Position numbers and translations under genes: made by a program. 56,682 nucleotides of DNA, from NCBI GenBank assembly GCA_029779845.1, contig JAKOZT010000019.1, positions 1-56,682 of the forward strand, written 5' to 3'. Position 1 is the stretch's first letter. Each line of letters starts with the position of its first letter. This document shows, one piece after another, positions 9,061 through 18,310 of this stretch. This DNA comes from Pseudomonadota bacterium. GTDB lineage: Bacteria > Pseudomonadota > Gammaproteobacteria > Burkholderiales > Burkholderiaceae_C. The notes beneath the pieces were generated by a model. That model was not told the origin of the DNA and made no database searches. It saw nothing but the letters and a program-made list of their open reading frames with translations.

Positions 9061-10143
9061 TCACTTGAACGGATTCACCGAGTCGAGGACTTCTTTGGCT
9101 GCATCGATGACCCTGCGGCCGATCTCGCGCGCTTCGTGCGCGGAGGCCGACGCGGCCTTGCGGTCCTCGGCCTGGCCCCGCTTCAAGTCGTCGACGTAGA
9201 TCTGGCCGTTGCCGCCGCCGCCGTGCAAGGCGAGCGGGTCCATCCGGCCGCGTGCCGGCAGCGCGTAGTCGTGCCCGAGGGTTTTCGGCAGCGTGACAAC
9301 CGGCACCCAGGGTGCGCGCGGCCCGAAAAGGGGCGCCCGGACCGTGCTGCCGTTCACCGTCGTCAGCGGATCGCCATCCACGGCGTGGGCGCGGATCCTG
9401 TCCGGGCTGGAGAAGGTCTTGCGCGTGGCCTTGGGGTCGAGGCCGAGGCGTGCGATCGTGGCGTCGTCGACGCCCGCGGCGTTGAAGCTGACGCCGTAGC
9501 TGTTGCCTGCCACCGTGGCCGTCTGGGCCAGGCCACCGCCCAGCGAGTGGCCCGTGAAGGACACGTTGCTGGAGCCGACCCTGTACGCCATCGTCTGTGC
9601 CAACTTCGCGGCCTGGTCGTATTGCGCCGTCTTGAGGCCGAGCCCCTGGCTGGCGTCGGCCATCCAGTCCGCCGCGTCCTGGGTGCCGGCGAACGCAACG
9701 ACGTACTGACCGTCCTTCTTGTAGATCGCGGCCTGAAGTCCCGAGTCCGGGTCGTTCAGGTCTCTTCCATTGATGCCCAGCCTGTCCAGGTCGGCGCCGC
9801 CCGCACGCTGCCACCCCGCCTTCGCCAGATCCGCCTCCGAGGCCGTGCCGGTCTTGCCGGTGCGGGCGTCGGGCAGGGTGTACACGTCGTTGGCCATCTG
9901 CGCCATTTGCAGGTCCGACGGACGCTCCGGCGGCGGAGCCGGCACGGCCGCGCTCGCTGCACTCGTCGGCCGCGTCTTCTGCGCCGCCAGCTCGGCCAGC
10001 GTCCGGCCCGGCTCGCGTTGCGTGAGACCGGTGGCCTTCGTGCCCTCTTCGACGGCGCCGGCCGCCGGCGCATCGTCGTCGAGCTTCGCCCGATGCAAGG
10101 CGGCAAGGCCTCCCGCCTCGGCGGCAGTGCGCAGTGCCAGCAT
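9061..10143 (-). CDS. Class 3 lipase/phospholipase-like protein, putative secreted effector
   Basis: 360 aa without a Sec signal peptide. Residues 1-75 are a polar Ala/Thr/Pro-rich leader. The alpha/beta-hydrolase domain (about 80-320) shows VVAFAGTQDAADW (oxyanion region) and the nucleophile elbow TGHSLGGGLA with Ser200. Probable partners are Asp258 (in VDGDPLT) and His291 (LGHDYALP), giving a complete catalytic triad of the lipase class 3 type. GGGGAGA sits about 7 bases before the ATG at 10143 and supports this start over the longer open frame upstream. An ankyrin lipoprotein follows at once. The upstream region carries the 24-nt element shared with the gene at 21645. Lack of a signal peptide plus this setting suggests delivery by a specialised secretion system; this is inference. 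Confidence 0.8.
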   Translation of the reverse strand: MLALRTAAEAGGLAALHRAKLDDDAPAAGAVEEGTKATGLTQREPGRTLAELAAQKTRPTSAASAAVPAPPPERPSDLQMAQMANDVYTLPDARTGKTGTASEADLAKAGWQRAGGADLDRLGINGRDLNDPDSGLQAAIYKKDGQYVVAFAGTQDAADWMADASQGLGLKTAQYDQAAKLAQTMAYRVGSSNVSFTGHSLGGGLAQTATVAGNSYGVSFNAAGVDDATIARLGLDPKATRKTFSSPDRIRAHAVDGDPLTTVNGSTVRAPLFGPRAPWVPVVTLPKTLGHDYALPARGRMDPLALHGGGGNGQIYVDDLKRGQAEDRKAASASAHEAREIGRRVIDAAKEVLDSVNPFK

Positions 10144-10509
10144 GTTCTTCTCCCCGTGATGCGTGAACGGGATCCATTGGACGCGCTGCAGACACCGCTG
10201 TGGGCATGCACTGCCGACACTCCCAGCTGGGGCGATCCCGCCGTTCGGGGCAGCACGAGCTGGGAATACTCCCAATGCCGCACGCCGGCAGTGCGGCTTT
10301 GCGCCGACGCTAGCATCGCGCCATGCGTCCGGCTTTCGCCCCCCTCTTCGACGCCGCCTTGCGACGGGCGGCCGGGGCGTGCCGTGTCGGGCGCCCGCCG
10401 GCCGCACAGCCCTGAGCCCGGCGATCCCTCTCCTCCCCTCTCGTTCTTCGCGCCCCTTCCCGATCGCCGGGCTCTCCTTCAGGCGCAGCCGCCTCGAAAG
10501 GACACCGGC
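10144..10509. promoter_or_regulatory. 366-bp promoter region between lipase and rnk-like genes
   Basis: The lipase side carries the 24-nt element at 10209-10232 and a nearby partial copy (AGCTGGGAAT at 10258-10267, part of the imperfect palindrome TGGGAATACTCCCA at 10261-10274). A TAGCAT at 10311-10316 could be a -10 box reading rightward. A 30-codon ATG frame at 10323 follows it, but I see no support that it is a gene. From about 10420 to 10495 the sequence is a pyrimidine-rich leader before the Rnk-like gene. Confidence 0.5.
10209..10232 (-). promoter_or_regulatory. Shared 24-nt element, copy A (upstream of lipase)
   Basis: Read on the minus strand it is CCCCAGCTGGGA, then GTGTCG, then GCAGTG. 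It begins with the perfect palindrome CCCAGCTGGG. Its 3' end is 65 nt from the lipase ATG. Copy B at 21555-21578 matches 21 of 24 bases and ends 66 nt before its gene. Constant sequence plus constant spacing indicates a promoter element or activator site. Confidence 0.75.
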
Positions 10510-10914
10510 ATGACCACCCTCGATCTCGACCGCACGCTCACCGAACTCGACCACGTGCGCCTGACCCGCCTGCTGCAGCGCCAGCCGGCCGACCTCGATG
10601 CGATCGGCGCGCTGCTGGAAGCGGCGCACGTCGTGCCCTCGCGCGCCGTCGGTCCCGACGTCGTGACGATGTACTCGCAGGTGCTGCTGCACGACCTCGA
10701 AACCGGCACGCCCAGCAAGCTCACGCTGTGCTACCCGGCCGACGCGGAGCCGGCGGCGGGCTTCCTCTCGGTGCTCTCGCCGCTGGGGCAGGCGCTCTTG
10801 GGCCTGCAGGTCGGCGAGACGGCGCGCTGGACCACGCCCGACGGCCGCGCGCGCGCGGCGCGCGTCGAGGAAATCCTGTTCCAGCCGGAAGCCAGCGGCG
10901 ACTACACGCTCTGA
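10510..10914 (+). CDS. rnk: GreA/GreB-family protein, Rnk-like nucleoside diphosphate kinase regulator
   Basis: 134 aa. The C-terminal half (about 50-130) has the FKBP-like GreA/GreB C-terminal domain: VTMYSQVLLHDLETG, KLTLCYPADAEPAAGFLSVLSPLGQALLGLQVGE. The last part is the LSPLGxALLGxxxGE motif of this family. The short N-terminal helical part (TLTELDHVRLTRLL) matches Rnk rather than the long coiled coil of true GreA/GreB. Rnk proteins bind RNA polymerase and affect nucleotide metabolism, but lack the acidic coiled-coil tip needed for transcript cleavage. AAAGGA at about 10496-10502 supports the ATG. The gene is convergent with recQ, only 1 base separating the stops. Confidence 0.8.
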   Translation: MTTLDLDRTLTELDHVRLTRLLQRQPADLDAIGALLEAAHVVPSRAVGPDVVTMYSQVLLHDLETGTPSKLTLCYPADAEPAAGFLSVLSPLGQALLGLQVGETARWTTPDGRARAARVEEILFQPEASGDYTL

Positions 10915-10915
10915 T

Positions 10916-12793
<1,878 letters not shown>

Positions 12794-12855
12794 AGACGCG
12801 CGATGTTAAGGGAGCCCGTGGGAGCCGCGCGTCCCGCGCGGCTCCGGCGCGCCGG

Positions 12856-13371
12856 CTACCGCGCCGCGGAAGCGGCGGGTGCGGCGGCCGACGCGATCGT
12901 CGCGGCGGAGGCCGCAGGCGCGGCCGGCTCGACGCCGAGCGCCGGCTGGCCGTCCTTCTCGGTGCTGCGGTCGATCACCAGCGTCTTGCCGAACACCAGC
13001 TGCACCCAGGTCGGATAGGTGTAGGCCGTGCCCTTGCTGTGGTCGATGATGGCGCCGATGCCGCCGCCGATGAGGATGTTGCCGAACATGCCGGCATTGA
13101 CGCGCGAGATCGCGCGGGCGATCGCCTCGGGGTTCTCGGGATGCTTGCAGACGATGTCGAGATCCTTGCTCGAGCGTCGCACCTGGGCCGTCTCGCCGGA
13201 CTTGGCGGTGAACGTGCCGTAGTCGTTGGTGAGCTTGCAGTCGGCGCCCGTGACCATCTGGCCGGAGGCGGTCTGCGTCTCGATCTTCATCGGGTGCGTG
13301 GCGTCGTTGACGACCGTGGCGCAGCCGGTGAACAACACGGCGGCCGAGGACAGCGCGAGGCAGCGAAGCAT
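12856..13371 (-). CDS. Conserved lipoprotein of unknown function
   Basis: 171 aa. The signal MLRCLALSSAAVLFTGC has a good lipobox (FTGC). The mature part starts ATVVNDATHPMKIETQTASG and contains DCKLTNDYGTFTAKSGETAQV, RSSKDLDIVCKHPE, and a glycine-rich stretch GNILIGGGIGAIIDHSKGTAYTYPTWVQLVFG, then an Ala-rich tail. This resembles a group of proteobacterial envelope lipoproteins in which an Ig-like domain precedes a glycine-rich hydrophobic loop. No function is known to me. It stands alone, in the same direction as recQ. Confidence 0.75.
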   Translation of the reverse strand: MLRCLALSSAAVLFTGCATVVNDATHPMKIETQTASGQMVTGADCKLTNDYGTFTAKSGETAQVRRSSKDLDIVCKHPENPEAIARAISRVNAGMFGNILIGGGIGAIIDHSKGTAYTYPTWVQLVFGKTLVIDRSTEKDGQPALGVEPAAPAASAATIASAAAPAASAAR

Positions 13372-13742
13372 GGATACATCCCTGGGTTTGTTGTGGGATG
13401 CCCAGTCTAGGCGGGCGCGGCCGCCGCGCCGCCGGCCGCTGCGCGCAGTGCGTCACGCTCGCCGCGCCCGGTGCACCCGGTGCGCCCGGCGCGCAGGCTG
13501 GCCACCACGATCTGCGGTTAGGTCCAGCACCGCGTCGTCGTCACGACGCCCGTGCCGTTGTCGGCCGCCGTCTCGGCGAAGGTCGTTCGCCGAGGTCGCC
13601 GCTTCGAGCATGCCTCCGGCGCTTGCCGAGCCGCTCCCTCGCAGGGGTTCCCCCGCCGTCCACCGGCCGGTGGGAGGCCGCGTGCGCGGCGGCCGGCGGA
13701 TAATCGCGCCATCCCCACCCGAAGCAAGCAGCGGAGAGCGTC
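13372..13742. other. 371-bp intergenic region before ssb
   Basis: No gene is supported here. The left part holds the promoter of the lipoprotein gene on the minus strand. The middle is GC-rich with short self-complementary stretches but no coding signal. The right end holds the ssb promoter: GATAAT at 13699-13704 looks like a -10 box about 40 bases before the ssb start. Confidence 0.4.
13699..13704 (+). promoter_or_regulatory. Possible -10 box of ssb (GATAAT)
   Basis: GATAAT differs from the sigma-70 -10 consensus at one position and stands out in a very GC-rich region. A start of transcription near 13711 would give a leader of about 32 nt. No clear -35 box is seen. Confidence 0.35.
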
Positions 13743-14231
13743 ATGGCCTCGTTGAACAAAGTGATGATCATCGGCAACCTGGGCCGCGACCCCGAGGTGC
13801 GCTACACGCCGAACGGCAACGCGGTCTGCAACGTCAGCGTGGCCAGCACGCGGCAGTGGAAGAGCAAGGATTCCGGTGAGCGCCAGGAAGAGACCGAATG
13901 GCACCGCGTGGTGTTCTACGACCGCCTGGCCGAGATCGCCGGTGAGTACCTGAAGAAGGGCCGCTCGGTGTACGTCGAAGGCCGCCTGAAGACCCGCAAG
14001 TGGCAGGACAAGGAAGGCAAGGACCAGTACACCACCGAGATCATCGCCACTGAAATGCAGATGCTCGGCGGCCGTGAGGGCATGGGCGGCGGCGCCGGCG
14101 AGGAGCGCGGCGGCGACGATTACGGCGACCGCCCGCAGCGCAGCGCGCCCGCGGCGCGCCCGGCGGCGAGCAAGCCGGCCTCCAAGCCGGCCACCGGCTT
14201 CGACGCGATGGACGACGACATCCCCTTCTGA
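13743..14231 (+). CDS. ssb: Single-stranded DNA-binding protein
   Basis: 162 aa. The OB-fold (1-110) begins [25 protein letters not shown] and has the conserved [23 protein letters not shown] and [23 protein letters not shown] blocks. A Gly/Arg/Pro/Ala-rich linker (about 112-150) leads to the acidic tip MDDDIPF, which recruits repair and replication partners such as exonuclease I, PriA and RecQ. The C-terminal sequence is intact. It acts as a homotetramer on single-stranded DNA. It stands alone, followed 70 bases later by an HDOD gene. Confidence 0.97.
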   Translation: MASLNKVMIIGNLGRDPEVRYTPNGNAVCNVSVASTRQWKSKDSGERQEETEWHRVVFYDRLAEIAGEYLKKGRSVYVEGRLKTRKWQDKEGKDQYTTEIIATEMQMLGGREGMGGGAGEERGGDDYGDRPQRSAPAARPAASKPASKPATGFDAMDDDIPF

Positions 14232-14301
14232 AGCGGCCCCGCTCAAGTTCTCGGCGGCGCGGCCGAAGACACCGGAATCCCCGAGTCTTCGCGCCGCACC
14301 G

Positions 14302-15189
14302 ATGCCAGCCGTCACCGCTCCCCGTCACGTCGCCGACATCGAACGCGAGATCGACGCCGCCCGGCGCGGCGGCCCGCTGCGGCAGATCGTCGTGCCGCCC
14401 TGTCCCGAGCTGCTGACGCGGCTGCAGCAGGCGATGGCCGAAGCCGAGCCCGATCTCGGCGAGGTGGCGCGCATCGCCAACGCCGACGTGGCGATGGCCG
14501 CCACGCTGATCCGCAACGCCAACGGCGCGCTGTTCGGCGACGCGGTGCCGGTGGTCTCGGTCGGCCAGGCGATGAACCGCCTCGGCCTGCAGCCCACCGC
14601 GGCGCTGATGACGGCCTTCCTGGCCCGCCACGCGATTCCGGTGCGCAGCGCCCAGCTGGCCGGCTTCTGGGAGCAGTCGGCGCGGCGCGCGCAGGCGCTC
14701 GCCTGGGTGGCGACGCAGCTGCCCGGGCTGTCGCCCGAGCTGGCCTACAACTACGGGCTGTTCTGCCACGTCGGCCTGCCGGTGCTGATGCAAAGCGTGC
14801 GCGGCTACGCCGGCACGATGATGGAGGCGCAGGCGCGCCGCGACCGCAGCTTCATCGACACCGAGAACGCCAACCACCGCACCGATCACGCCGTGGTGGG
14901 CGCGCTGACGGCACGCGCCTGGCGCCTCGCGCCGGCAGTGATGGCGGCGATCCGCCTGCACCACAGCCTGGAGTCGCTCGGCAGCGCCGACACCGAGCCC
15001 GAGGTGCACACGCTGGTGGCCGCCGGGCTGCTGGCCGACTACCTGCTCGCGCGCCGCGACGGCCTCGCGCCCGATCCGGAGTGGGAGCACTACGGCCGCG
15101 CCGCCTGCGAGTGGCTGGCGATCAGCGCCGACGACATGACCCACTGGCAGGCCTCGGCCTGCGAGGAAGACGCGCTCGAAGCGGCCTGA
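14302..15189 (+). CDS. HDOD-domain protein
   Basis: 295 aa. Most of the protein (about 25-220) matches the HDOD domain, an HD-hydrolase-like fold without catalytic residues: LPPCPELLTRLQQAM-like start, LGEVARIANADVAMAATLIRNANGALFG, VSVGQAMNRLGLQPTAALMTAFLAR. The segment FCHVGLPVLMQ follows at the place of the usual FHNIG. Such proteins are linked to signalling and motility in proteobacteria, mostly with unknown partners. No GGDEF, EAL or receiver domain is attached. The ATG at 14302 is chosen because upstream codons overlap ssb in another frame and show no homology. Confidence 0.85.
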   Translation: MPAVTAPRHVADIEREIDAARRGGPLRQIVVPPCPELLTRLQQAMAEAEPDLGEVARIANADVAMAATLIRNANGALFGDAVPVVSVGQAMNRLGLQPTAALMTAFLARHAIPVRSAQLAGFWEQSARRAQALAWVATQLPGLSPELAYNYGLFCHVGLPVLMQSVRGYAGTMMEAQARRDRSFIDTENANHRTDHAVVGALTARAWRLAPAVMAAIRLHHSLESLGSADTEPEVHTLVAAGLLADYLLARRDGLAPDPEWEHYGRAACEWLAISADDMTHWQASACEEDALEAA

Positions 15190-15229
15190 AGCGGCTGAAC
15201 GCGGCTGCAAGCCGCGCGCCGGCGCGCCG

Positions 15230-16222
15230 CTACCGGGCCGTGCCCGTCAGCCACGCCTTGCGGATCAGGCGCCCGCAGTTCACCGACGCCTCGCCGCTGC
15301 CGGCCGTGCTCTCGCGCGCCAGGATGCCGTAGACGCTGCGCCCCGCATCGATCCACGGATAGAAGCCGAACGCGCCGGGACTGCTGAAGGCGCCGGCGCC
15401 CACGACCGGGTCGTTTTCCACCCAGTGGCCCAGCGAGTAGCTCCAGCTCTCGGTGCTCGGGATCGGCGTGCCGTCGGCGCTCGCGCAGGTCAGCGGGTTG
15501 GTGCACACGGCGTGCGTGCCGAGCTGGCTGCCCAGGTGCAGCGAGCCGGCCAGCAGCTTGCGCAGGAAGCGTGCGTAGTCGGCCGCCGTGCTCACCACGC
15601 CCCCGGCCGGCTGCGGCTGCGAATAGCTCATGTTGATGTCACCGCCGAGCTGGCCGCGCAGCTCGGCGGCCAGCGAGGCGTTGTTCAGCGCGCCCAGGCC
15701 CATCAGGCTGGCGTGCTTCTGCATGTGGCCACCGCCGTAGTCGAAGCGGCCGTCGGAGGCGGCGACGTAGACGCCGTTGTTCAGGTAGCCGAGGCAGCCG
15801 TCGACGGTCTGCCCGGGCAGACAGGTCGAGAAGCGCGTGTAGCCGCTGCGCAAGGTGAGGTGCCTGACGTCCTCGGCGCTCGGCGCGCCGCCGCGCCGCT
15901 GCAGCACGTAGGCGCCGTACAGCCACTTCGACGCCGAGGCGATGTTCATCGTCGTGCCGGCGCCGTAGGCGTTGCCGCCCACCGCGCCGGAGGCGAGCGC
16001 GCCGGCGCGCTCGCCGATCTCCCAGTAGAACGGGTGGATCGCCGCGCAGGCGTTGCTCGCGCTCTGCGCGGTGGCGCTGGCGGCGGCGATGCGCGCGGTG
16101 TTGTCGCCACCCGGCGGCGGTGCCGGGGCGCCCGGCGAGCCGGCATCGCCGCCGCCGCCGCCGCAGGCCGTGCCGGCCAGGCCGGCCAGCAGCATGACGA
16201 GCCGCCGGCACGATGCGCTCAT
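15230..16222 (-). CDS. Exported serine hydrolase, beta-lactamase/transpeptidase-like
   Basis: 330 aa. The N-terminus has a signal (RRLVMLLAGLAGTAC) ending at a cysteine followed by GGGGG, suggesting a lipoprotein, though the -3 residue is not a typical lipobox. The nucleophile motif SxxK is seen as SASK (Ser96-Lys99) in NIASASKWLYGAYVLQ. Other family-like stretches are GYTRFSTC, MQKHASLMGLGALNNASLAAEL and PAGGVVSTAADYARFLRKLL. Four other cysteines may form disulfides. The family covers class C beta-lactamases, D-Ala carboxypeptidases and esterases, so the substrate is open. It overlaps the upstream PaiB-like gene by 4 bp (ATGA) and is convergent with the HDOD gene. Confidence 0.75.
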   Translation of the reverse strand: MSASCRRLVMLLAGLAGTACGGGGGDAGSPGAPAPPPGGDNTARIAAASATAQSASNACAAIHPFYWEIGERAGALASGAVGGNAYGAGTTMNIASASKWLYGAYVLQRRGGAPSAEDVRHLTLRSGYTRFSTCLPGQTVDGCLGYLNNGVYVAASDGRFDYGGGHMQKHASLMGLGALNNASLAAELRGQLGGDINMSYSQPQPAGGVVSTAADYARFLRKLLAGSLHLGSQLGTHAVCTNPLTCASADGTPIPSTESWSYSLGHWVENDPVVGAGAFSSPGAFGFYPWIDAGRSVYGILARESTAGSGEASVNCGRLIRKAWLTGTAR

Positions 16223-16851
16223 CCCGGCTCCGCCCCGGGCGCGCGCACCTGGCGCGCCATCGCGAGGGCCCCGGTGCGTTCGAACTCGCGCGCCACGCCC
16301 TCGCGGTCGGCGGCCGGGCGGTTCTGGCTGACCTTCCACTTGCCCGCCAGCGTCTCGATCGGGATCTCGATGCCGACGATCGCGCCGAGCATCTTCTCGA
16401 CGTAGTCGGCCGGCGCGTCGCCGACCGCCCAGGGTGTGTCGCGCCCGGCCTCGTGGGTGTCGGTCAGCCGCGTGACGATGGCGCGCAGCGCCGCCGCGTC
16501 CTCGATCGCGCGCAGCGTGCCGCGCGCTTGCACCATCACGTAGTTCCAGGTCGGCACCACCTTGCCGTGCTCGGCCTTGGCGGCGTAGGCGCTCGGGCTC
16601 ACATAGGCCTGCGGGCCCTGGAACACCGCCAGCACGCGCCGGCCGTTTGCCCGCCGCCACAGCGGGTTGGCGCGCGCCACGTGCGCCACCAGCGTGCCGT
16701 GCGCGCCGCGCGCCGCGTCGAGCAGGAAGGGGATGGCGTCGGCGCGCGGCTCGTCGCCGTGGGGCGTGACCAGCAGGCCGAACGGATGCGCGCGCAGCAG
16801 CGCGTGCATCACCTCGTCGCGCGTCTCCTCGAAATGGCCGGGCAGGTACAC
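16219..16851 (-). CDS. FMN-binding negative transcriptional regulator, PaiB family
   Basis: 210 aa with the full PaiB/FMN-binding split-barrel: MYLPGHFEE start, HPFGLLVTPHGDEPRADAIPFLLD, GTLVAHVARANPLWR, VLAVFQGPQAYVSPSAY, VVPTWNYVMVQARG, and the C-terminal KMLGAIVGIEIPIETLAGKWKVSQNR signature. Bacillus PaiB represses protease and sporulation genes; in proteobacteria the role is mostly unknown and may be flavin-dependent redox chemistry. The start is GTG at 16851, with TGGAG about 9 bases upstream. It is translationally coupled (ATGA) to the downstream serine hydrolase gene. Confidence 0.9.
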   Translation of the reverse strand: MYLPGHFEETRDEVMHALLRAHPFGLLVTPHGDEPRADAIPFLLDAARGAHGTLVAHVARANPLWRRANGRRVLAVFQGPQAYVSPSAYAAKAEHGKVVPTWNYVMVQARGTLRAIEDAAALRAIVTRLTDTHEAGRDTPWAVGDAPADYVEKMLGAIVGIEIPIETLAGKWKVSQNRPAADREGVAREFERTGALAMARQVRAPGAEPG

Positions 16852-16962
16852 GCTTGCTCGCTCCAGGAAGCCGAAGCGGCGATTGTCCGCCAGTGCGGCA
16901 TGTCACGCCCGGCCACGCCGCGCTGCGCCCGCTTACCCTTCCTCACCGCATCGGCGCGCCCC

Positions 16963-17613
16963 TTAGCGGCCGAACACCGGCGCCGGGACGCCCCGCACCG
17001 GATCGCGCAACCCGCGCGGCGCGCACACCGAGGCGCCGAGTTCGGCGTGGCGCCGCGGGTCGACGCCGAAGCGCAGCCGCATGCGCGTGGCCAGCGCGTG
17101 CGCGGCCAGGCCCTGCGCGGCGCAGCCGTCGGCCCGCATCGCGGCCTCCAGCGCACGCACGAAGGCCTCGGGCCGCCGCGTGGCGAGGAACCACGGCGCG
17201 AAGGGCGAAGCCGGCGCATCGGGCGACAGCCCGCTGAGCACCAGGCCGCTGGTCTGCAGCCCGAAGCCCCGGTAGCCCGCCCGAGGGTCTGGCCGAAGTA
17301 GCCCTCCGCGAGGTTGATCAGGTCGACGCAGCGCACCCGCCCCAACCCCACAGCACGAGGCCGTGCTCGCGGATTTCGTGCATCTGCATCGCGCCGAGCA
17401 GAACCGGGATGGCGGCGAAGAAGAGGAATTCGAAGAAGACGACGATCAGCAGCGTCCGGCCGACGTCGTCGATCGTGCAGCGTGCACCCTTGCCGTGCGG
17501 CGCCCTGGCCGGCCAGGGCGCACAGCGCGTCGCACTCGGCCTCGGTGGGCGGGCCTTCGCCAGGGACGTGGACGAACGGGGAGCGGCTAGATTCGGCCTG
17601 GGTGATGCACGCG
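16963..17613 (-). pseudogene. Frameshifted membrane-protein gene at the end of the toxin-like operon
   Basis: Coding sense on the minus strand jumps between frames three times. Segment 1 (about 17610-17490) reads SPFVHVPGEGPPTEAECDALC. Segment 2 (about 17480-17345) reads TLLIVVFFEFLFFAAIPVLL then GAMQMHEIREHGLVLWGW, a transmembrane helix. Segment 3 (about 17340-17280) reads VRCVDLINLAEGYFGQTLG. Segment 4 (17275-16963) reads GYRGFGLQTSGLVLSGLSPD, then SPFAPWFLATRRPEAFVRAL, ending GVPAPVFGR. Each join needs a one-base shift, so the gene is decayed or the sequence has errors. It directly follows the two paralogous genes and was probably the last gene of that operon. I do not recognise the family. 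Confidence 0.6.
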
Positions 17614-17614
17614 A

Positions 17615-18310
17615 TCAGAGGTACGTGGTATCGCCCCGCGTGACGCCGCGCAGGCTGTCTTCGACCATGCGGCGCCAGTTGTCCATGCGCGTGAGGGTCT
17701 CGTTGAGGTGGTCGATGGTGAGCAGCCGGTTGACCACGACGTCTTCCACGTCGAGCACGAAGGGCCACGACTCGCCGCCCACCGGGTCGGCGAGCAGCAC
17801 GAGGCGGCGCGCGCTGGCCATGCCTTCGCGCAGGTTCTTCTTGTCGCGGTCGATGTTCCAGCGCCATGCCGGGTTGCCGCGCACGATCAGCTCGCCGAGC
17901 AGCAGCGCCACGTCCAGCGCCAGCGAGTAGGCGATGTCGACGCCGGCGCGCGCGCTGGCCAGCCAGTGGTCGAGCGCGAACCGCCGCGCATGCAACGCCG
18001 GCCAGCGCTCGCCGGCCCAGCGGTTCAGCACGCCGGCCAGCACAGGCCCTTGTTCCATCGGCGCGGCCAGCGCCGGTTCGATGTCGATGCCGGCATCGTC
18101 GTGCAGCAGCTGCCCGACGACCGCCAGGCGCTGCGGCAGCACGGTTTTCAGATGGGCCAGGTTCTCCTCGGCCTGCGCCAAGGTGATGGCGCGGCCCCAG
18201 CCCACGTGCGGCGCGTCGTAGGGCGGGTAGCTCGCCAGCCGCCCGGCCAGCGTCGGCGCGACGGGCTCGGGCTTCGCGCGGCGCAGCGCTCGGCTCAGGC
18301 GATCGAACAT
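17615..18310 (-). CDS. Putative immunity protein, paralogue 2
   Basis: 231 aa, soluble, no signal peptide. It is clearly homologous along its whole length to its upstream neighbour. Both start MFDRL(S/T)RALRRAKPEP, and share RLASYPPYDAPHVGWGRAI, GIDIEPALAAP and LGELIVRGNPAWRW. They differ most at about 100-130 and 180-215 of the alignment. The ATG overlaps the stop of the neighbour (TGATG). Two tandem, diverged copies directly downstream of a nuclease-toxin-like gene suggest immunity proteins with different specificities. I do not recognise a named family, so the role is inferred from position only. Confidence 0.65.
   Translation of the reverse strand: MFDRLSRALRRAKPEPVAPTLAGRLASYPPYDAPHVGWGRAITLAQAEENLAHLKTVLPQRLAVVGQLLHDDAGIDIEPALAAPMEQGPVLAGVLNRWAGERWPALHARRFALDHWLASARAGVDIAYSLALDVALLLGELIVRGNPAWRWNIDRDKKNLREGMASARRLVLLADPVGGESWPFVLDVEDVVVNRLLTIDHLNETLTRMDNWRRMVEDSLRGVTRGDTTYL

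Noticed and set aside
10209..10232. The shared element as a classical HrpL box, rhizobial tts box or TTCG-type hrpII box
   Set aside because: The GGGA(A/G)TG core with a C-rich block 14 bases later only loosely recalls GGAACC-N16-CCAC, and TTCG repeats or the tts pattern are missing. It is therefore left as an unnamed element.
10323..10415. 30-codon frame after a TAGCAT box upstream of the rnk-like gene
   Set aside because: Composition equals the GC background, with no motif and no ribosome site.
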